From Actinomadura macrotermitis (GTDB lineage Bacteria; Actinomycetota; Actinomycetes; Streptosporangiales; Streptosporangiaceae): 64,000 bases of DNA. The stretch covers positions 2,356,001-2,420,000 of the forward strand of contig NZ_WEGH01000001.1 in assembly GCF_009604375.1 (NCBI RefSeq), written 5' to 3'. The notes beneath the pieces are model-generated. The model had not been told where the DNA came from, ran no database searches, and saw nothing but the letters and a program-made list of their open reading frames with translations. Of this stretch, positions 24,860-32,875 are shown piece by piece; positions within the stretch are counted from its first letter, which is position 1; the number at the start of each line of letters is the position of its first letter. Position numbers and translations under genes: made by a program.

Positions 24860-26089
24860 TTGACCACCACCATTCGCACCGACACACCCGGCTGGACGCG
24901 CATTCCGCACACCCTCGCCCGCGACGAGCGCCTGACCAACGGCGCTCGCGGCCTGGCGGTGCAGATGCTCAGCCACGCCGACGGCTTCCGCAGCGACGAG
25001 GAATTCCTCGCCCACCACACCGCCGACAGCCGCAACGCCGTCCGCCGCCAGCTCGCCGAACTACGCCGCTACGGCTACCTCGTGCGCGAGCGCGTCCGCG
25101 GCACCGACGGCAAGGTCACCACCCGTAGCGTCCTGTATGACACCCCGCAGACCGCTCCCGCTGGCAGTGAGGCAAACGGAGCGCCAGCCGTCCCGCCGTC
25201 CCGCCGTACCCCGGCGAGACGGTCCGAGCTGGGCATCTTCACCGGCACCGGCTGCGAACCGCTCGCCGCCTCCCGGCGGGACGGCCCCACCAGCAGCGAC
25301 ACCACGAACCCGCAGGCCGCACCGTTCCGCCACACGTCGGCGACACGGCTCGACCAGCCCGGACGCGACGACACCGCAGGTCGTGCCGTCTCGCCACCCC
25401 CCGGCGCGCAATCAGGAAATCAGGGAGAAGAACAGAAGAAGATCGATCGATCAGCGCAGCACCGCGAAGCCGAGAAGTACCTGCGTTCCCGCTACGGCGC
25501 CACCCTTACCGACCGCGTCATCGGCGACGTCCTGGCCGTCGTCCACGGCCGCGCCGAACGCGCCGGCCGCCCCATCGCCAACGTCGTCGGCTACCTGGCG
25601 GGCATGGCCGAGGGACATCTCGCCGACCTGGTGACGGCCGCCCTGGCCGCCGAGCAGCGCGCCAGCGACGCCGCCCATGACGAGCACGACGAGCCGGGTG
25701 GCGATGAGCTCGTCCTTGACGAGCAGCTCTGGCCGCCCGCGCTCCGCGCCGAGCATCGCACCGTCGCCGAGGCCCTCGCCGCCGCCGTCCCCACCGACGA
25801 GCCCGACGCCCTTGACGACCGGCGTCCGCCCGGCCGCCCGCCCGCAGCCGAGGATGCCCGTACCGTCTCGCCGTCCCGGACGGCCGCCGTGCGCGCGATG
25901 CCCGCCGAGTGCCCGCACGGTCGCCCCGGCGGCGCTCTGTCCCGGCCGGATGACGGCGAACCGGCGTGCGGGCCATGCCGCACCCACAAGGCCGTCTGCC
26001 GCCGCGGCCCCAACGCCTGCCCGACATGCCGCACGCTCGCCGCCGCGGCCGGGCACCAAGACGGCCTCGCCATCGTCCGGCCGGCATGA
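24860..26089 (+). CDS. HTH protein with C-terminal zinc ribbon, possible initiator
   Basis: A TTG at 24860 (MTTTIRTDTPGWTRIP) gives 409 residues. Residues about 10-90 form a winged helix of the type found in plasmid helix-turn-helix replication proteins (RGLAVQMLSHADGFRSDEEF, then RRQLAELRRYGYLVRERVRG, a typical wing). The middle is disordered apart from a helical segment near 195-265. The C-terminus has CPHG, CGPC, CRRG and CPTC, enough cysteines for two zinc sites. Related proteins occur in actinobacterial plasmids near transfer or replication genes. Replication initiator, or transfer-region activator, are both possible. Confidence 0.7.
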   Translation: MTTTIRTDTPGWTRIPHTLARDERLTNGARGLAVQMLSHADGFRSDEEFLAHHTADSRNAVRRQLAELRRYGYLVRERVRGTDGKVTTRSVLYDTPQTAPAGSEANGAPAVPPSRRTPARRSELGIFTGTGCEPLAASRRDGPTSSDTTNPQAAPFRHTSATRLDQPGRDDTAGRAVSPPPGAQSGNQGEEQKKIDRSAQHREAEKYLRSRYGATLTDRVIGDVLAVVHGRAERAGRPIANVVGYLAGMAEGHLADLVTAALAAEQRASDAAHDEHDEPGGDELVLDEQLWPPALRAEHRTVAEALAAAVPTDEPDALDDRRPPGRPPAAEDARTVSPSRTAAVRAMPAECPHGRPGGALSRPDDGEPACGPCRTHKAVCRRGPNACPTCRTLAAAAGHQDGLAIVRPA

Positions 26090-26303
26090 GCCGCCGACGG
26101 GCGCCCGGACGCCTCACGTCCAACCCTTCGCCGATGTGCCATCACGGAGTAATCAGCCCGCATCGACGCAGGTCAGATAGACGTAACCGCAGTATCAAAG
26201 CGGTTTCTTGATGCGGACTCGAAGGCGTACGCCAAGACGCGCAACAGATCGAAGCAGGGACGGGCAAAGGCGCAGAGCGCGACTCCCGCTAGCCTGCACA
26301 CGG

Positions 26304-26340
26304 AACGGCCCGCCCTCACTATCTTCGAGGGCGGGCCGTT
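26304..26340. terminator. Bidirectional terminator AACGGCCCGCCCTC/GAGGGCGGGCCGTT
   Basis: Perfect 14-base arms (26304-26317 and 26327-26340) flank a 9-base loop and are followed by TTTGCG. It lies between the converging genes ending at 26089 and 26375. The remaining bases from 26090 to 26303 show no gene or RNA I can support. Confidence 0.8.
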
Positions 26341-26374
26341 TGCGTGTCCGGCTCTGCTTCCTAGCCGGGACCCG

Positions 26375-26653
26375 TCAGTCTGGGAAGTTCGGCTCGTTCC
26401 CCCAAATCGCGGAGGCTGCCGCGTTCGCCTGCGCTGATCCAGCGCGCCCGCCCCCTAGAGAAGGGCCGCTCAGGGTGGCGCTGTCCGTGCTGCGGTAGAC
26501 AGCACGGCCGTTCACGATCGTGGCTGCGTAGCGGCCCTGGGGGTCGTAGATCTTGCCGCCGCTGATCTGTCCGAGGTACTGGCCTCTGCGGGAGTAGACC
26601 TTCCCGCCGGCGACCTGCAATGGTCTGCCGTTCTTGGTGTACAAGTTGGTCAC
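26375..26653 (-). CDS. Beta-hairpin repeat protein, 92 residues
   Basis: The protein contains three successive beta-hairpin units built on the pattern G-K/R-x-Y-S/D-x-x-G-x-Y (GGKVYSRRGQYLGQ, GGKIYDPQGRYAAT, NGRAVYRSTDSA), then a flexible Gly/Ala/Ser tail. Similar short beta-repeat proteins occur in actinobacteria with no known role. An upstream ATG at 26686 lies in the -35 box, so GTG 26653, positioned 4-5 bases after the -10 box, is preferred as a leaderless start. Confidence 0.6.
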   Translation of the reverse strand: MTNLYTKNGRPLQVAGGKVYSRRGQYLGQISGGKIYDPQGRYAATIVNGRAVYRSTDSATLSGPSLGGGRAGSAQANAAASAIWGNEPNFPD

Positions 26654-26657
26654 CGTC

Positions 26658-26686
26658 CTATTGCAGCACCTGGGGACGACAATCAA
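26658..26686 (-). promoter_or_regulatory. Promoter of the beta-repeat gene
   Basis: On the minus strand TTGATT (26686-26681) and CAATAG (26663-26658) are 17 bases apart, immediately before GTG 26653. Confidence 0.5.
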
Positions 26687-26695
26687 GTAAGAACA

Positions 26696-26724
26696 GCCCG
26701 CCCCCGAAGAAACCGAGGGCGGGC
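26696..26724. terminator. GCCCGCCC/GGGCGGGC terminator
   Basis: Eight-base arms (26696-26703 and 26717-26724) pair perfectly, with a loop containing GAAGAAACC, 13 bases beyond the stop of the membrane-protein gene. It ends the PadR/membrane-protein transcript. Confidence 0.7.
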
Positions 26725-26737
26725 GTCTGCTGCTGGC

Positions 26738-27427
26738 TTAGCTGGTCTGGTCCGGCTTCCGCTTAGGCGGGTGCGCGTCCAGCCGGTCACGCAGCCACGG
26801 CACCGCCTGTGATGCGGTCCACGACAGGCTGATGAGCGGGACCAGCGCGACCCCGATGCTGGTCTGCGCCACGTCGCCGACGATGTACGCGATGGTGCAC
26901 GCGACGAGCGACCAGGTTCGCCCGTTCGACCTCAGCACCCACCGCACCGCGCGCTGAGTGACGTCCCGCCAGAACCATTCGATGCGGCTGATGAAGCCGG
27001 CCTTCACCTGCTCGCACCCGGCCGCGAGGAGCGCGAGCCGCCCCTCGTCGCGGATGGTCAGCAGGTGCTCCCGCCATTCCGCGTATCGTCCCGGCTCGGC
27101 GGCGAGCGCCGCACCGATCCGGGCCAGAACACCGGCACCTGCCAGAGTGCTGGACGCGCTGAACAGTTCCCTGTTCATGACGCGCCCCTCAACCCCCAGC
27201 GTCATGATCACACCGGCGCAAAACGGAATGACCGCGATGCTGCTGACGTTGCCAGAGGGCTCCAGAAGGCCCCACAGGGCAAAGGGGCCTGCGAGGAACA
27301 CAAGGAGTGCTCCCCATTTCATGATCCGCTTCTCCCAAGGGGACGCCCGAGAGAGCGCCTCCACAAGGGCGTCGGGCTGGTCCCACGACGCTGTGATTGC
27401 CTCGCGGAATGCAGTCACGCGCTTCAC
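26738..27427 (-). CDS. Membrane protein paired with PadR regulator
   Basis: GTG 27427 overlaps the PadR stop (GTGA), giving 229 residues. Hydrophobic segments lie near 32-50 (ALLVFLAGPFALWGLLE), 55-75 (VSSIAVIPFCAGVIMTLGV) and 180-205 (VACTIAYIVGDVAQTSIGVALVPLI); between them is a soluble helical part. The tail is basic and proline-rich. A membrane protein directly behind a PadR regulator is a common actinobacterial pair; the regulator usually controls the pair. What the membrane protein does is not known. Confidence 0.7.
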   Translation of the reverse strand: MKRVTAFREAITASWDQPDALVEALSRASPWEKRIMKWGALLVFLAGPFALWGLLEPSGNVSSIAVIPFCAGVIMTLGVEGRVMNRELFSASSTLAGAGVLARIGAALAAEPGRYAEWREHLLTIRDEGRLALLAAGCEQVKAGFISRIEWFWRDVTQRAVRWVLRSNGRTWSLVACTIAYIVGDVAQTSIGVALVPLISLSWTASQAVPWLRDRLDAHPPKRKPDQTS

Positions 27428-27729
27428 GTGGCGAACCTCCGCGCGACAAGGCCGGGCCGGGCGGCGAACGCTTCCTTGATCCCGGCCCGGCCCTCGCCGG
27501 TCAGGGCGTAGAACTTGCGGCGGGCCCCGGGGGTATCGCTGTCGTCCCAGTGGGAGCGGATCCATCCGATCCGCTCCAGCCGGGACAGGATCGGGTACAC
27601 GGTGCCGGTGCCGAGGCTGCTCTTGCGGACGACGTCGAGTCCGTACACGGACATGTCGTCGCCGCTGTCGGCGTCCATCAGCACCTCCAGCACCTTGATG
27701 GTGCTGGTCGTCATTCTGATCGGTGCCAT
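27424..27729 (-). CDS. PadR-family transcriptional regulator
   Basis: ATG 27729 gives 101 residues (ATG 27714 is the alternative; a longer frame to 27981 has no PadR sequence ahead of it). The PadR winged helix is clear: VYGLDVVRKSSLGTGTVYPILSRLERIGWI, then RRKFYALTGEGR. The protein lacks the long C-terminal dimerisation domain, so it is of the short PadR subfamily. It is the last gene before attR. The 288 bases from 27730 to attR contain no further gene. Confidence 0.85.
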   Translation of the reverse strand: MAPIRMTTSTIKVLEVLMDADSGDDMSVYGLDVVRKSSLGTGTVYPILSRLERIGWIRSHWDDSDTPGARRKFYALTGEGRAGIKEAFAARPGLVARRFAT

Positions 27730-28017
27730 GTCGTCCACGATATCAGTCGTACACGAGTTATGTCGAGATAGAGGGTTGACGCAGGTCAGGCGGCGGCGCG
27801 GTAGTAACAGCCCTGTCGACCCTTGGCCCCGGCGGTGCAGGTGCAGCCCTGCGGGGCGGCGAGGTGCCGGCCGATGCCAGATGGCACGACGATGGCACCA
27901 TCGGCCGCACGGCGCCCCGACCGCGCCCCCACCAGACCACACGGCGAACGGGGTGTGACCTGCGCAGACCTCACCCGGCACGCCGCCGCCGATCAGCGCC
28001 CCGCGACCGAAATCACC

Positions 28018-28060
28018 CTCCTAAAGCGGGTGCCGCAGGTTCGAATCCTGCCGGGGGCAC
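28018..28060 (+). repeat. attR core, displaced tRNA 3' half
   Basis: This is an exact copy of 155-197. It holds only the 3' part of the tRNA (end of the anticodon loop, variable loop, T arm, acceptor 3' strand). The sequence to its left shows no acceptor 5' strand or D arm, so it is not a functional tRNA. It marks the right end of the element; chromosomal sequence, including the original tRNA terminator, follows. Confidence 0.93.
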
Positions 28061-28080
28061 TGGAAAGAACAGCACGAAAG

Positions 28081-28109
28081 AAGCCCTGACCAGCACCTGG
28101 TCAGGGCTT
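28081..28109 (+). terminator. Ancestral tRNA-Arg terminator, now past attR
   Basis: AAGCCCTGACCAG (28081-28093) pairs perfectly with CTGGTCAGGGCTT (28097-28109) around CAC. It sits 20 bases beyond the displaced tRNA end and was probably the terminator of tRNA-Arg before integration. From 28110 to 28357 I see no gene. Confidence 0.8.
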
Positions 28110-28357
28110 CGCTCGTCCATGCGGCCGCCTGCGGTCGTGTGCGACCGTTCGCCGCTCCGTTCCCCATGCGTTCCCGCGAGCGCGGGTCACCGGCTCAGCG
28201 CGCCTTCTGCCGGATGTGGCGGAGGTGGACGGCCTTCCGGGCTCACCTGCACCGGGCGGCGTCGTCCACTTCAGGCAGTGAAGGGGCCTTTGCGAGATGG
28301 CCGCCCTTGGCTGTGCGGTCCGTCTCGTTGGACGGCCGGCGTTCGCCGCCTGGGATC

Positions 28358-28744
28358 TCAGGCGGTAGGCGGCGGAGACGGGGGCGGTTGCTGCACCGGT
28401 GCTGCCGGTTGTCCGTGCTGGGCAGGCCCATAGGGGTGCTGGGGAGCAGGGCCGTATGGCTGTTGCGGGGCCGGCCCATAGGGCTGTTGCGGGGCAGGGC
28501 CGTGGGGGTGCCGAGGTCCCGGGCCGTAGGGGTGGTAGGGGCCAGGCGGGCCCGCGCCATATGTCCAGCCGGGAGGCATCGGGTACTGGCCGGGCCGGTA
28601 CGTGCGGTTCGAGGACTTGACCGCAGACGTGATGACCACGATCACCAGCACTACTCCCGCCATGATGACGAAACCCACGAGGCGGCCCGCCAATTCGACG
28701 GGGCCCGCCTGCTGGACCAGTGTCGCTTCGATCGCCGTGTACAT
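28358..28744 (-). CDS. Small membrane protein with proline-rich repeats
   Basis: ATG 28744 (MYTAIEATLVQQAG) gives 128 residues; a TTGACA on the minus strand at 28779-28774 may be its -35 box. One membrane helix at about 20-43 (LVGFVIMAGVVLVIVVITS) is followed by a cytoplasmic or surface tail of tandem repeats, three copies of GPAPQ-x-PY and related PYGPG units. Such Pro/Gln/Tyr tails are common in actinobacterial single-span proteins of unknown role. Confidence 0.65.
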   Translation of the reverse strand: MYTAIEATLVQQAGPVELAGRLVGFVIMAGVVLVIVVITSAVKSSNRTYRPGQYPMPPGWTYGAGPPGPYHPYGPGPRHPHGPAPQQPYGPAPQQPYGPAPQHPYGPAQHGQPAAPVQQPPPSPPPTA

Positions 28745-29009
28745 CGGCACAGCCTCTAATAGACATTGGTGTTTGTCAAAGGAACATCGAAGGAACGGCA
28801 GGCGGCGCACTCGCTTCGGCCCTGCGCGGCACCTTGGGAACGGCCGTGCGTCCCGGCCCGTCGGGGCGGAGTTGACTGGGTGTTCGGAGGCTTGTGGGGA
28901 CGTCTTCGCAGGTTGGAATGGGGGCTTTGCGTGCGTGCAAGCGGGGGTGACTGGACGGCCGGGCTGCGTCAGGGTTCGTCTTGGATGTACAGCCGGGCAG
29001 GAGGTGGCC

Positions 29010-29786
29010 GTGTCGGTCCTGAGCGTGGACGAGTGGGCCCAGGACGAGCGGCCTGGGCTCTACGGGGTCGGCGCGACGGCGCCGAACGCGGCCCGGGTGT
29101 GCGACTACCTGCTCGGGGGCAAGGACAACTACTCGGCCGACCGGGGGCTGGCCGAGCGGGTCCTGCGGGCGGCGCCGGTGGTCTCCCGGACGGTGCGGGC
29201 GAACCGGGTCTTCCTCGAGCGGAGCGTGCGGGCCCTCGGCAGGCTGGGGCTGCGGCAGTTCCTGGACATCGGCTGCGGGTTCCCGGCCGAGAGCAACGTC
29301 GGTGACATCGCCCGGCGGACCGTGCCGGACGCGAAGGTGGCCTACGTCGACAACGACCCGGTGGTGCTCGCGCACGCCCGTGCCCTGCTGGCCACCGGGC
29401 CGGGGCTGGTGGCGTTCGAGGGCGATCTGCGCGAACCCCACCTGATCATGGGGCATCCCGCGCTGAAGGAGACGTTCGATCCGCGCGAGCCGGTGGCCCT
29501 GCTGCTTTCGGGGGTGCTGCACTTCGTCACCGACGAGGAGGGGCCGCGCCGGATCGTCGCCGGGCTCCTGCGGGAGCTGCCCGCAGGCAGCCATGTCGTG
29601 CTGACGCACGCGGTGCGGACGCCCGGGCTGGCGGCGGTGACCGGGCTCTACCGGGAGGCCGGCCTGCCCTTCGTGCCGCGGAGCCGGTCCGAGATCGCCG
29701 GGCTCTGCGCGGGCCTGCGGCCGGTCGACGCGGTCGCGCGGCCGGACGAGGCGCTCCCCCTCGCCTGCCACGTCGGGAAGGTCTGA
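29010..29786 (+). CDS. SAM-dependent methyltransferase (DUF574 family)
   Basis: GTG 29010 follows GGAGG, giving 258 residues. Family signatures are present: ARVCDYLLGGKDNYSADR near residue 29-45, FLDIGCGFP for SAM binding near 84-92, and AYVDNDPVVLAHARALL. This family is highly expanded in Streptomyces and relatives; most members have no known substrate. The 265 bases before it contain no gene. It precedes the HTH protein by 80 bases on the same strand. Confidence 0.88.
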   Translation: MSVLSVDEWAQDERPGLYGVGATAPNAARVCDYLLGGKDNYSADRGLAERVLRAAPVVSRTVRANRVFLERSVRALGRLGLRQFLDIGCGFPAESNVGDIARRTVPDAKVAYVDNDPVVLAHARALLATGPGLVAFEGDLREPHLIMGHPALKETFDPREPVALLLSGVLHFVTDEEGPRRIVAGLLRELPAGSHVVLTHAVRTPGLAAVTGLYREAGLPFVPRSRSEIAGLCAGLRPVDAVARPDEALPLACHVGKV

Positions 29787-29866
29787 TTTTTTCGTGTGCT
29801 GCCCTACTACGGGTGATCGGGACGCTATGCTCGGAAACCCATTGAATACCGCTGACAGGGCGGGTC

Positions 29867-30907
29867 ATGACAGCGGGCAGCGAGCCGAGGCCACTCTCCG
29901 AAATCGCCAGTGACAACGGGCTGAACATGTCCGATGTGGCGGCCTTCTCCGGGCTTGACGAGAGCACCGTGTTCCGGTTGTGGGACAACGCGGGCTGGCT
30001 GGACCGGGTCAGCGGCCGGTCCCTGCAAAGCCTCATCTCGTCCGTGCCCGGAATCGCCGAATACTCCATGGCGCATTCCCTGGTGAAACGGCGCGACGCG
30101 CTGATCGGCCGGCTGGACGACGCGGGCCTGTCGGTCGACCGGGCCGCGCTGGAGCGCTCGGCGGTCGCCCCGCAGCATCTGCTGAACGCCCTCGAGGCGG
30201 CCCTGTGCATCGTGCGCGGGGACTCCTCGCAGAAGGTGTCCTCCTATCTGGCCCGTTTCTGGGGGCAGGAGCAGGATCAGGCCCTCGGCGAGCTGTACAC
30301 GCACGAGAACGGGCTGCTCCTCAATCCGCACCGGCTGGTCGAGGCCTCGCGCGACCTGGCGCCCCGGCTGAACCGCAAGGCGTACTCGTTCCATTCGATC
30401 CTGGCCCTCAACATCCTGACGCACCAGGTCAGCAAGGTGGCGGGCACTCCCGATCCGGATCTGAGCCATGACGGCCCCGAGCGGCGCACCGCTTTCATGA
30501 TGCGCGGCGTGGTGATGGGCGCCCTCATCAGCTCCAACGACGTGGAACTGGCCGAACGGTACCGGCGGGAACTCGACCGGACCCCGATTTACGCGGCGCT
30601 GGAGGAGTGGTCCTTCCCGACCTACACCCGCGACGGCCGTATCAGCTCCGATTTCACGCTGCCGAGTTCGCTGCTGCTGCGCAATACGGCGCAGGAAGTG
30701 CTGCGCGAGATCGAGAGCTACAACGACGCCTACGTGTACTACCTGGTCTCGACCTATATACCGCTGGCCCTGCGCCGCGATCCGACGTTCGGGTCGCGGC
30801 TCGCCGAGCTGGTCGCGGCGCTGGAGCGGCGCGGCGCGGGCCAGCGGGACCGAAGGATCCGGGAAGCCTGCAACGCGCTGGTGAAACGGCTGAAGGGCAT
30901 GAGCTGA
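29867..30907 (+). CDS. HTH-containing hypothetical protein, 346 residues
   Basis: It starts at ATG 29867. Residues about 10-55 contain a possible helix-turn-helix (LSEIASDNGLNMSDVAAFSGLDESTVFRLW), followed by a SVPGIAEYSMAHSLVKRR segment and a long all-helical region. No enzyme motif is visible. It sits between two methyltransferase genes, only 24 bases ahead of the second, so the two are probably one operon. A dedicated regulator or scaffold is possible. The family is not recognised. Confidence 0.65.
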   Translation: MTAGSEPRPLSEIASDNGLNMSDVAAFSGLDESTVFRLWDNAGWLDRVSGRSLQSLISSVPGIAEYSMAHSLVKRRDALIGRLDDAGLSVDRAALERSAVAPQHLLNALEAALCIVRGDSSQKVSSYLARFWGQEQDQALGELYTHENGLLLNPHRLVEASRDLAPRLNRKAYSFHSILALNILTHQVSKVAGTPDPDLSHDGPERRTAFMMRGVVMGALISSNDVELAERYRRELDRTPIYAALEEWSFPTYTRDGRISSDFTLPSSLLLRNTAQEVLREIESYNDAYVYYLVSTYIPLALRRDPTFGSRLAELVAALERRGAGQRDRRIREACNALVKRLKGMS

Positions 30908-30931
30908 TCGATGAAGGATGATGGTGGGCCG

Positions 30932-31696
30932 ATGAACGGTGAGACCCGGGCGTTCGCCGAACTCACGCGCGAGCGGTGGGAGGCGAACGCCGAGTACTGG
31001 GTGCGGGTCATCCGGGACGGCCACGACCGCTACCGCACGGAGCTGACCGACCGGGCCGTTCTCGACGCGATCGGTCCCGCCAAGGGGCTGCGGGTCCTGG
31101 ACGCGGGCTGCGGGGAGGGCTACCTGGCGCGCGAGCTGGCCGCGCAGGGCGCCGACGTGCTCGGCGTCGACGCGAGCCAGGGCCTGGTCGACGCGGCGCG
31201 GAGCCTGCCGGCGCCGGGGCCGGGGGCGGTGTCGTTCGAGCGGGCGAGCGTCGACGACGTGCCGGCCGCGGACGCCGAGTTCGACCTGGTCGTCTGCAAC
31301 CACGTGTTCAGCCACCTGGCCGACCCCTCGTACGCGATCGGCGAGTTCGGCCGGGTGCTGAAGAGCGGCGGCCGGCTCGTCGCCCTCACCCTGCACCCGT
31401 GCTTCTACGTGGAGGACGCCGAGCGGGGCGCGCGGCAGAGCGTGCCGGCGTCCAGCTACTTCGGGCCGCGCACGGTGGACCAGTACTTCCAGGTCGACGG
31501 GATGACGTCGCCCTCGATGATCACCTCCTGGATGCGGCCGCTGGAGTTCTATTCTGGAACGCTCCGGGACGCCGGTTTCGTCATCGCCGACCTGCGCGAG
31601 CCCCACCCGACGCCCGAGCAGATGGAGCGGGACCCGTGGTGGCGCGAGGGCTTCCCGTCGCCGCTGTTCCTGCTGCTGGTGGCCGAGCGCCGCTAA
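30932..31696 (+). CDS. Class I SAM-dependent methyltransferase
   Basis: ATG 30932 follows GGTGGG and gives 254 residues; ATG 30911 would add seven. Rossmann motif I reads VLDAGCGEGYLA, motif II VLGVDASQ, and motif IV-V FDLVVCNHVFSHLADPSYAI, typical of Methyltransf_11 enzymes. The C-terminal part has the ITSWMRPLEFYSGTLRDAGF lid seen in small-molecule methyltransferases. The substrate is unknown. It converges with the next gene by a 4-base overlap at 31693-31696. Confidence 0.85.
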   Translation: MNGETRAFAELTRERWEANAEYWVRVIRDGHDRYRTELTDRAVLDAIGPAKGLRVLDAGCGEGYLARELAAQGADVLGVDASQGLVDAARSLPAPGPGAVSFERASVDDVPAADAEFDLVVCNHVFSHLADPSYAIGEFGRVLKSGGRLVALTLHPCFYVEDAERGARQSVPASSYFGPRTVDQYFQVDGMTSPSMITSWMRPLEFYSGTLRDAGFVIADLREPHPTPEQMERDPWWREGFPSPLFLLLVAERR

Positions 31697-32088
31697 GGGC
31701 GGGGCCGCCGGCCCAGCGCCGCGCGGAGGCCTTCGGGGTCCCGCACGGTGAAGGTGGCGCCGGGGTGCTTCAGCAGCCCGAACGGCTCCAGGCACCGGAC
31801 CGGGGTGCGAAAGCGCACGCAGACGCCCCGGTCCGGGGTGGTGCCGAGGGTGACGCCGCGGTCGGCGGCCGACAGGTGCGGGCCGATGGCCTTCCACCAC
31901 TGGTAGGGGCCGGTGATCTCGGCGCCGGCGACGTTGGCGCGGGGCGTGCGCAGCGTCCAGGGGCCGTAGCGGGCGCGCAGCTCGCCGTCGGTCAGCTCGA
32001 CGTAGGCGCTGCCCTCGTGGACGCCGAGGAGCGCCAGCGGGCGCCGGTAGCGGTCGGCGAAGGCGAAGGGGAAGCGCTGGACGGTCAT
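31693..32088 (-). CDS. Hypothetical beta-rich protein, 131 residues
   Basis: ATG 32088 (MTVQRFPFAFADRYRRPLALLG) overlaps the phosphatase stop as ATGA. Beta strands and short turns dominate (SAYVELTDGELRARYGPWTLRTPRANVAGAEITGPY). The pattern matches small hypothetical actinobacterial proteins that begin with a FPF/FRRP segment, possibly PH-like. It is translationally coupled to the HAD phosphatase. No function is known. Confidence 0.7.
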   Translation of the reverse strand: MTVQRFPFAFADRYRRPLALLGVHEGSAYVELTDGELRARYGPWTLRTPRANVAGAEITGPYQWWKAIGPHLSAADRGVTLGTTPDRGVCVRFRTPVRCLEPFGLLKHPGATFTVRDPEGLRAALGRRPRP

Positions 32089-32735
32089 CGCAGCGGGCTC
32101 TCGTCCAGGCCGGCGAGCAGGCCGGCGACGTCGTCGTAGACGGCGACGGCCCCGGCCTCCTCCAGGTCCGCGCGCGGGATGCCGCCCGACAGGACGGCCA
32201 CGCACGGCATCCCGGCGCGCGCGGCGGCCTTCACGTCCCAGACCGCGTCGCCGACGAAGACGGCCTCGTCCGCGGCGGCGTCGGTGTGGGCGAGGGCCGC
32301 CTCGACGATGTCGGGGGCGGGCTTGCTGCGCTCGATGTCGGCGGAGGAGGTGGCGGCGGTGATGGCGTCGTCGGCGTCCAGCGCGGCGCGCAGGGCGCTC
32401 AGCTCGTGCTCCGAGGCGGAGGTGGCGAGGACGACGTCGGCGCCGCCCTTGCGGCAGGCGCGCAGCAGGTCGGCGGCGCCCGGGAAGGCCTGCAGGCGGG
32501 AGTGGTACTGCCCGTACAGGGCGCTGTGCGCGGCGGTGACGGCGTCGTCGTCGGAGCGGTCGTCCGGCACCAGGCGGGCGAGCAGCCGGTCCGAGGTCAT
32601 CCCGATGGCGGCGTGGACGTCGGTCATCGCCACCGTGCGGCCGTGCTGCCGGAACGCCTCCCACCAGGTCACGGCGTGCAGGTAGTTGGTGTCCACCAGG
32701 GTTCCGTCGACGTCGAAGATGATCGCTTTCCTCAT
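32085..32735 (-). CDS. HAD-superfamily phosphatase
   Basis: ATG 32735 gives 216 residues. Catalytic motifs are complete: motif I DVDGTLVDTN near residue 9, motif II with ATSASEHE, motif III SKPAPDIVEAAL and motif IV FVGDAVWDVKAA. The cap domain between about 18 and 80 is helical, as in phosphoglycolate-phosphatase-like or beta-phosphoglucomutase-like enzymes. The substrate cannot be fixed from sequence. Confidence 0.85.
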   Translation of the reverse strand: MRKAIIFDVDGTLVDTNYLHAVTWWEAFRQHGRTVAMTDVHAAIGMTSDRLLARLVPDDRSDDDAVTAAHSALYGQYHSRLQAFPGAADLLRACRKGGADVVLATSASEHELSALRAALDADDAITAATSSADIERSKPAPDIVEAALAHTDAAADEAVFVGDAVWDVKAAARAGMPCVAVLSGGIPRADLEEAGAVAVYDDVAGLLAGLDESPLR

Positions 32736-32875
32736 GTCCGGACGGATACCCCGGCGTCCGGGGGCCACCCGGATGCGGCCGGCCTTTTCCTGACAGTACG
32801 ATTACATTTTTCCCAAGAACCCCCATCGTTCGCGGGAGCCCCAGTAAAGTCTGCGCGACTCCTGAGGGGACAAAC

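Noticed and set aside
27730..27981. N-terminal extension of the PadR gene
   Set aside because: The frame is open to 27981 but the added residues are not PadR-like; the winged helix begins just after ATG 27729.
28018..28060. A second tRNA-Arg
   Set aside because: Only the 3' half is present; the acceptor 5' strand, D arm and anticodon 5' stem are missing. It is attR.
29825..31900. A 691-residue minus-strand frame
   Set aside because: It lies antisense to an HTH gene and a methyltransferase with clear motifs; its own sequence is low complexity.
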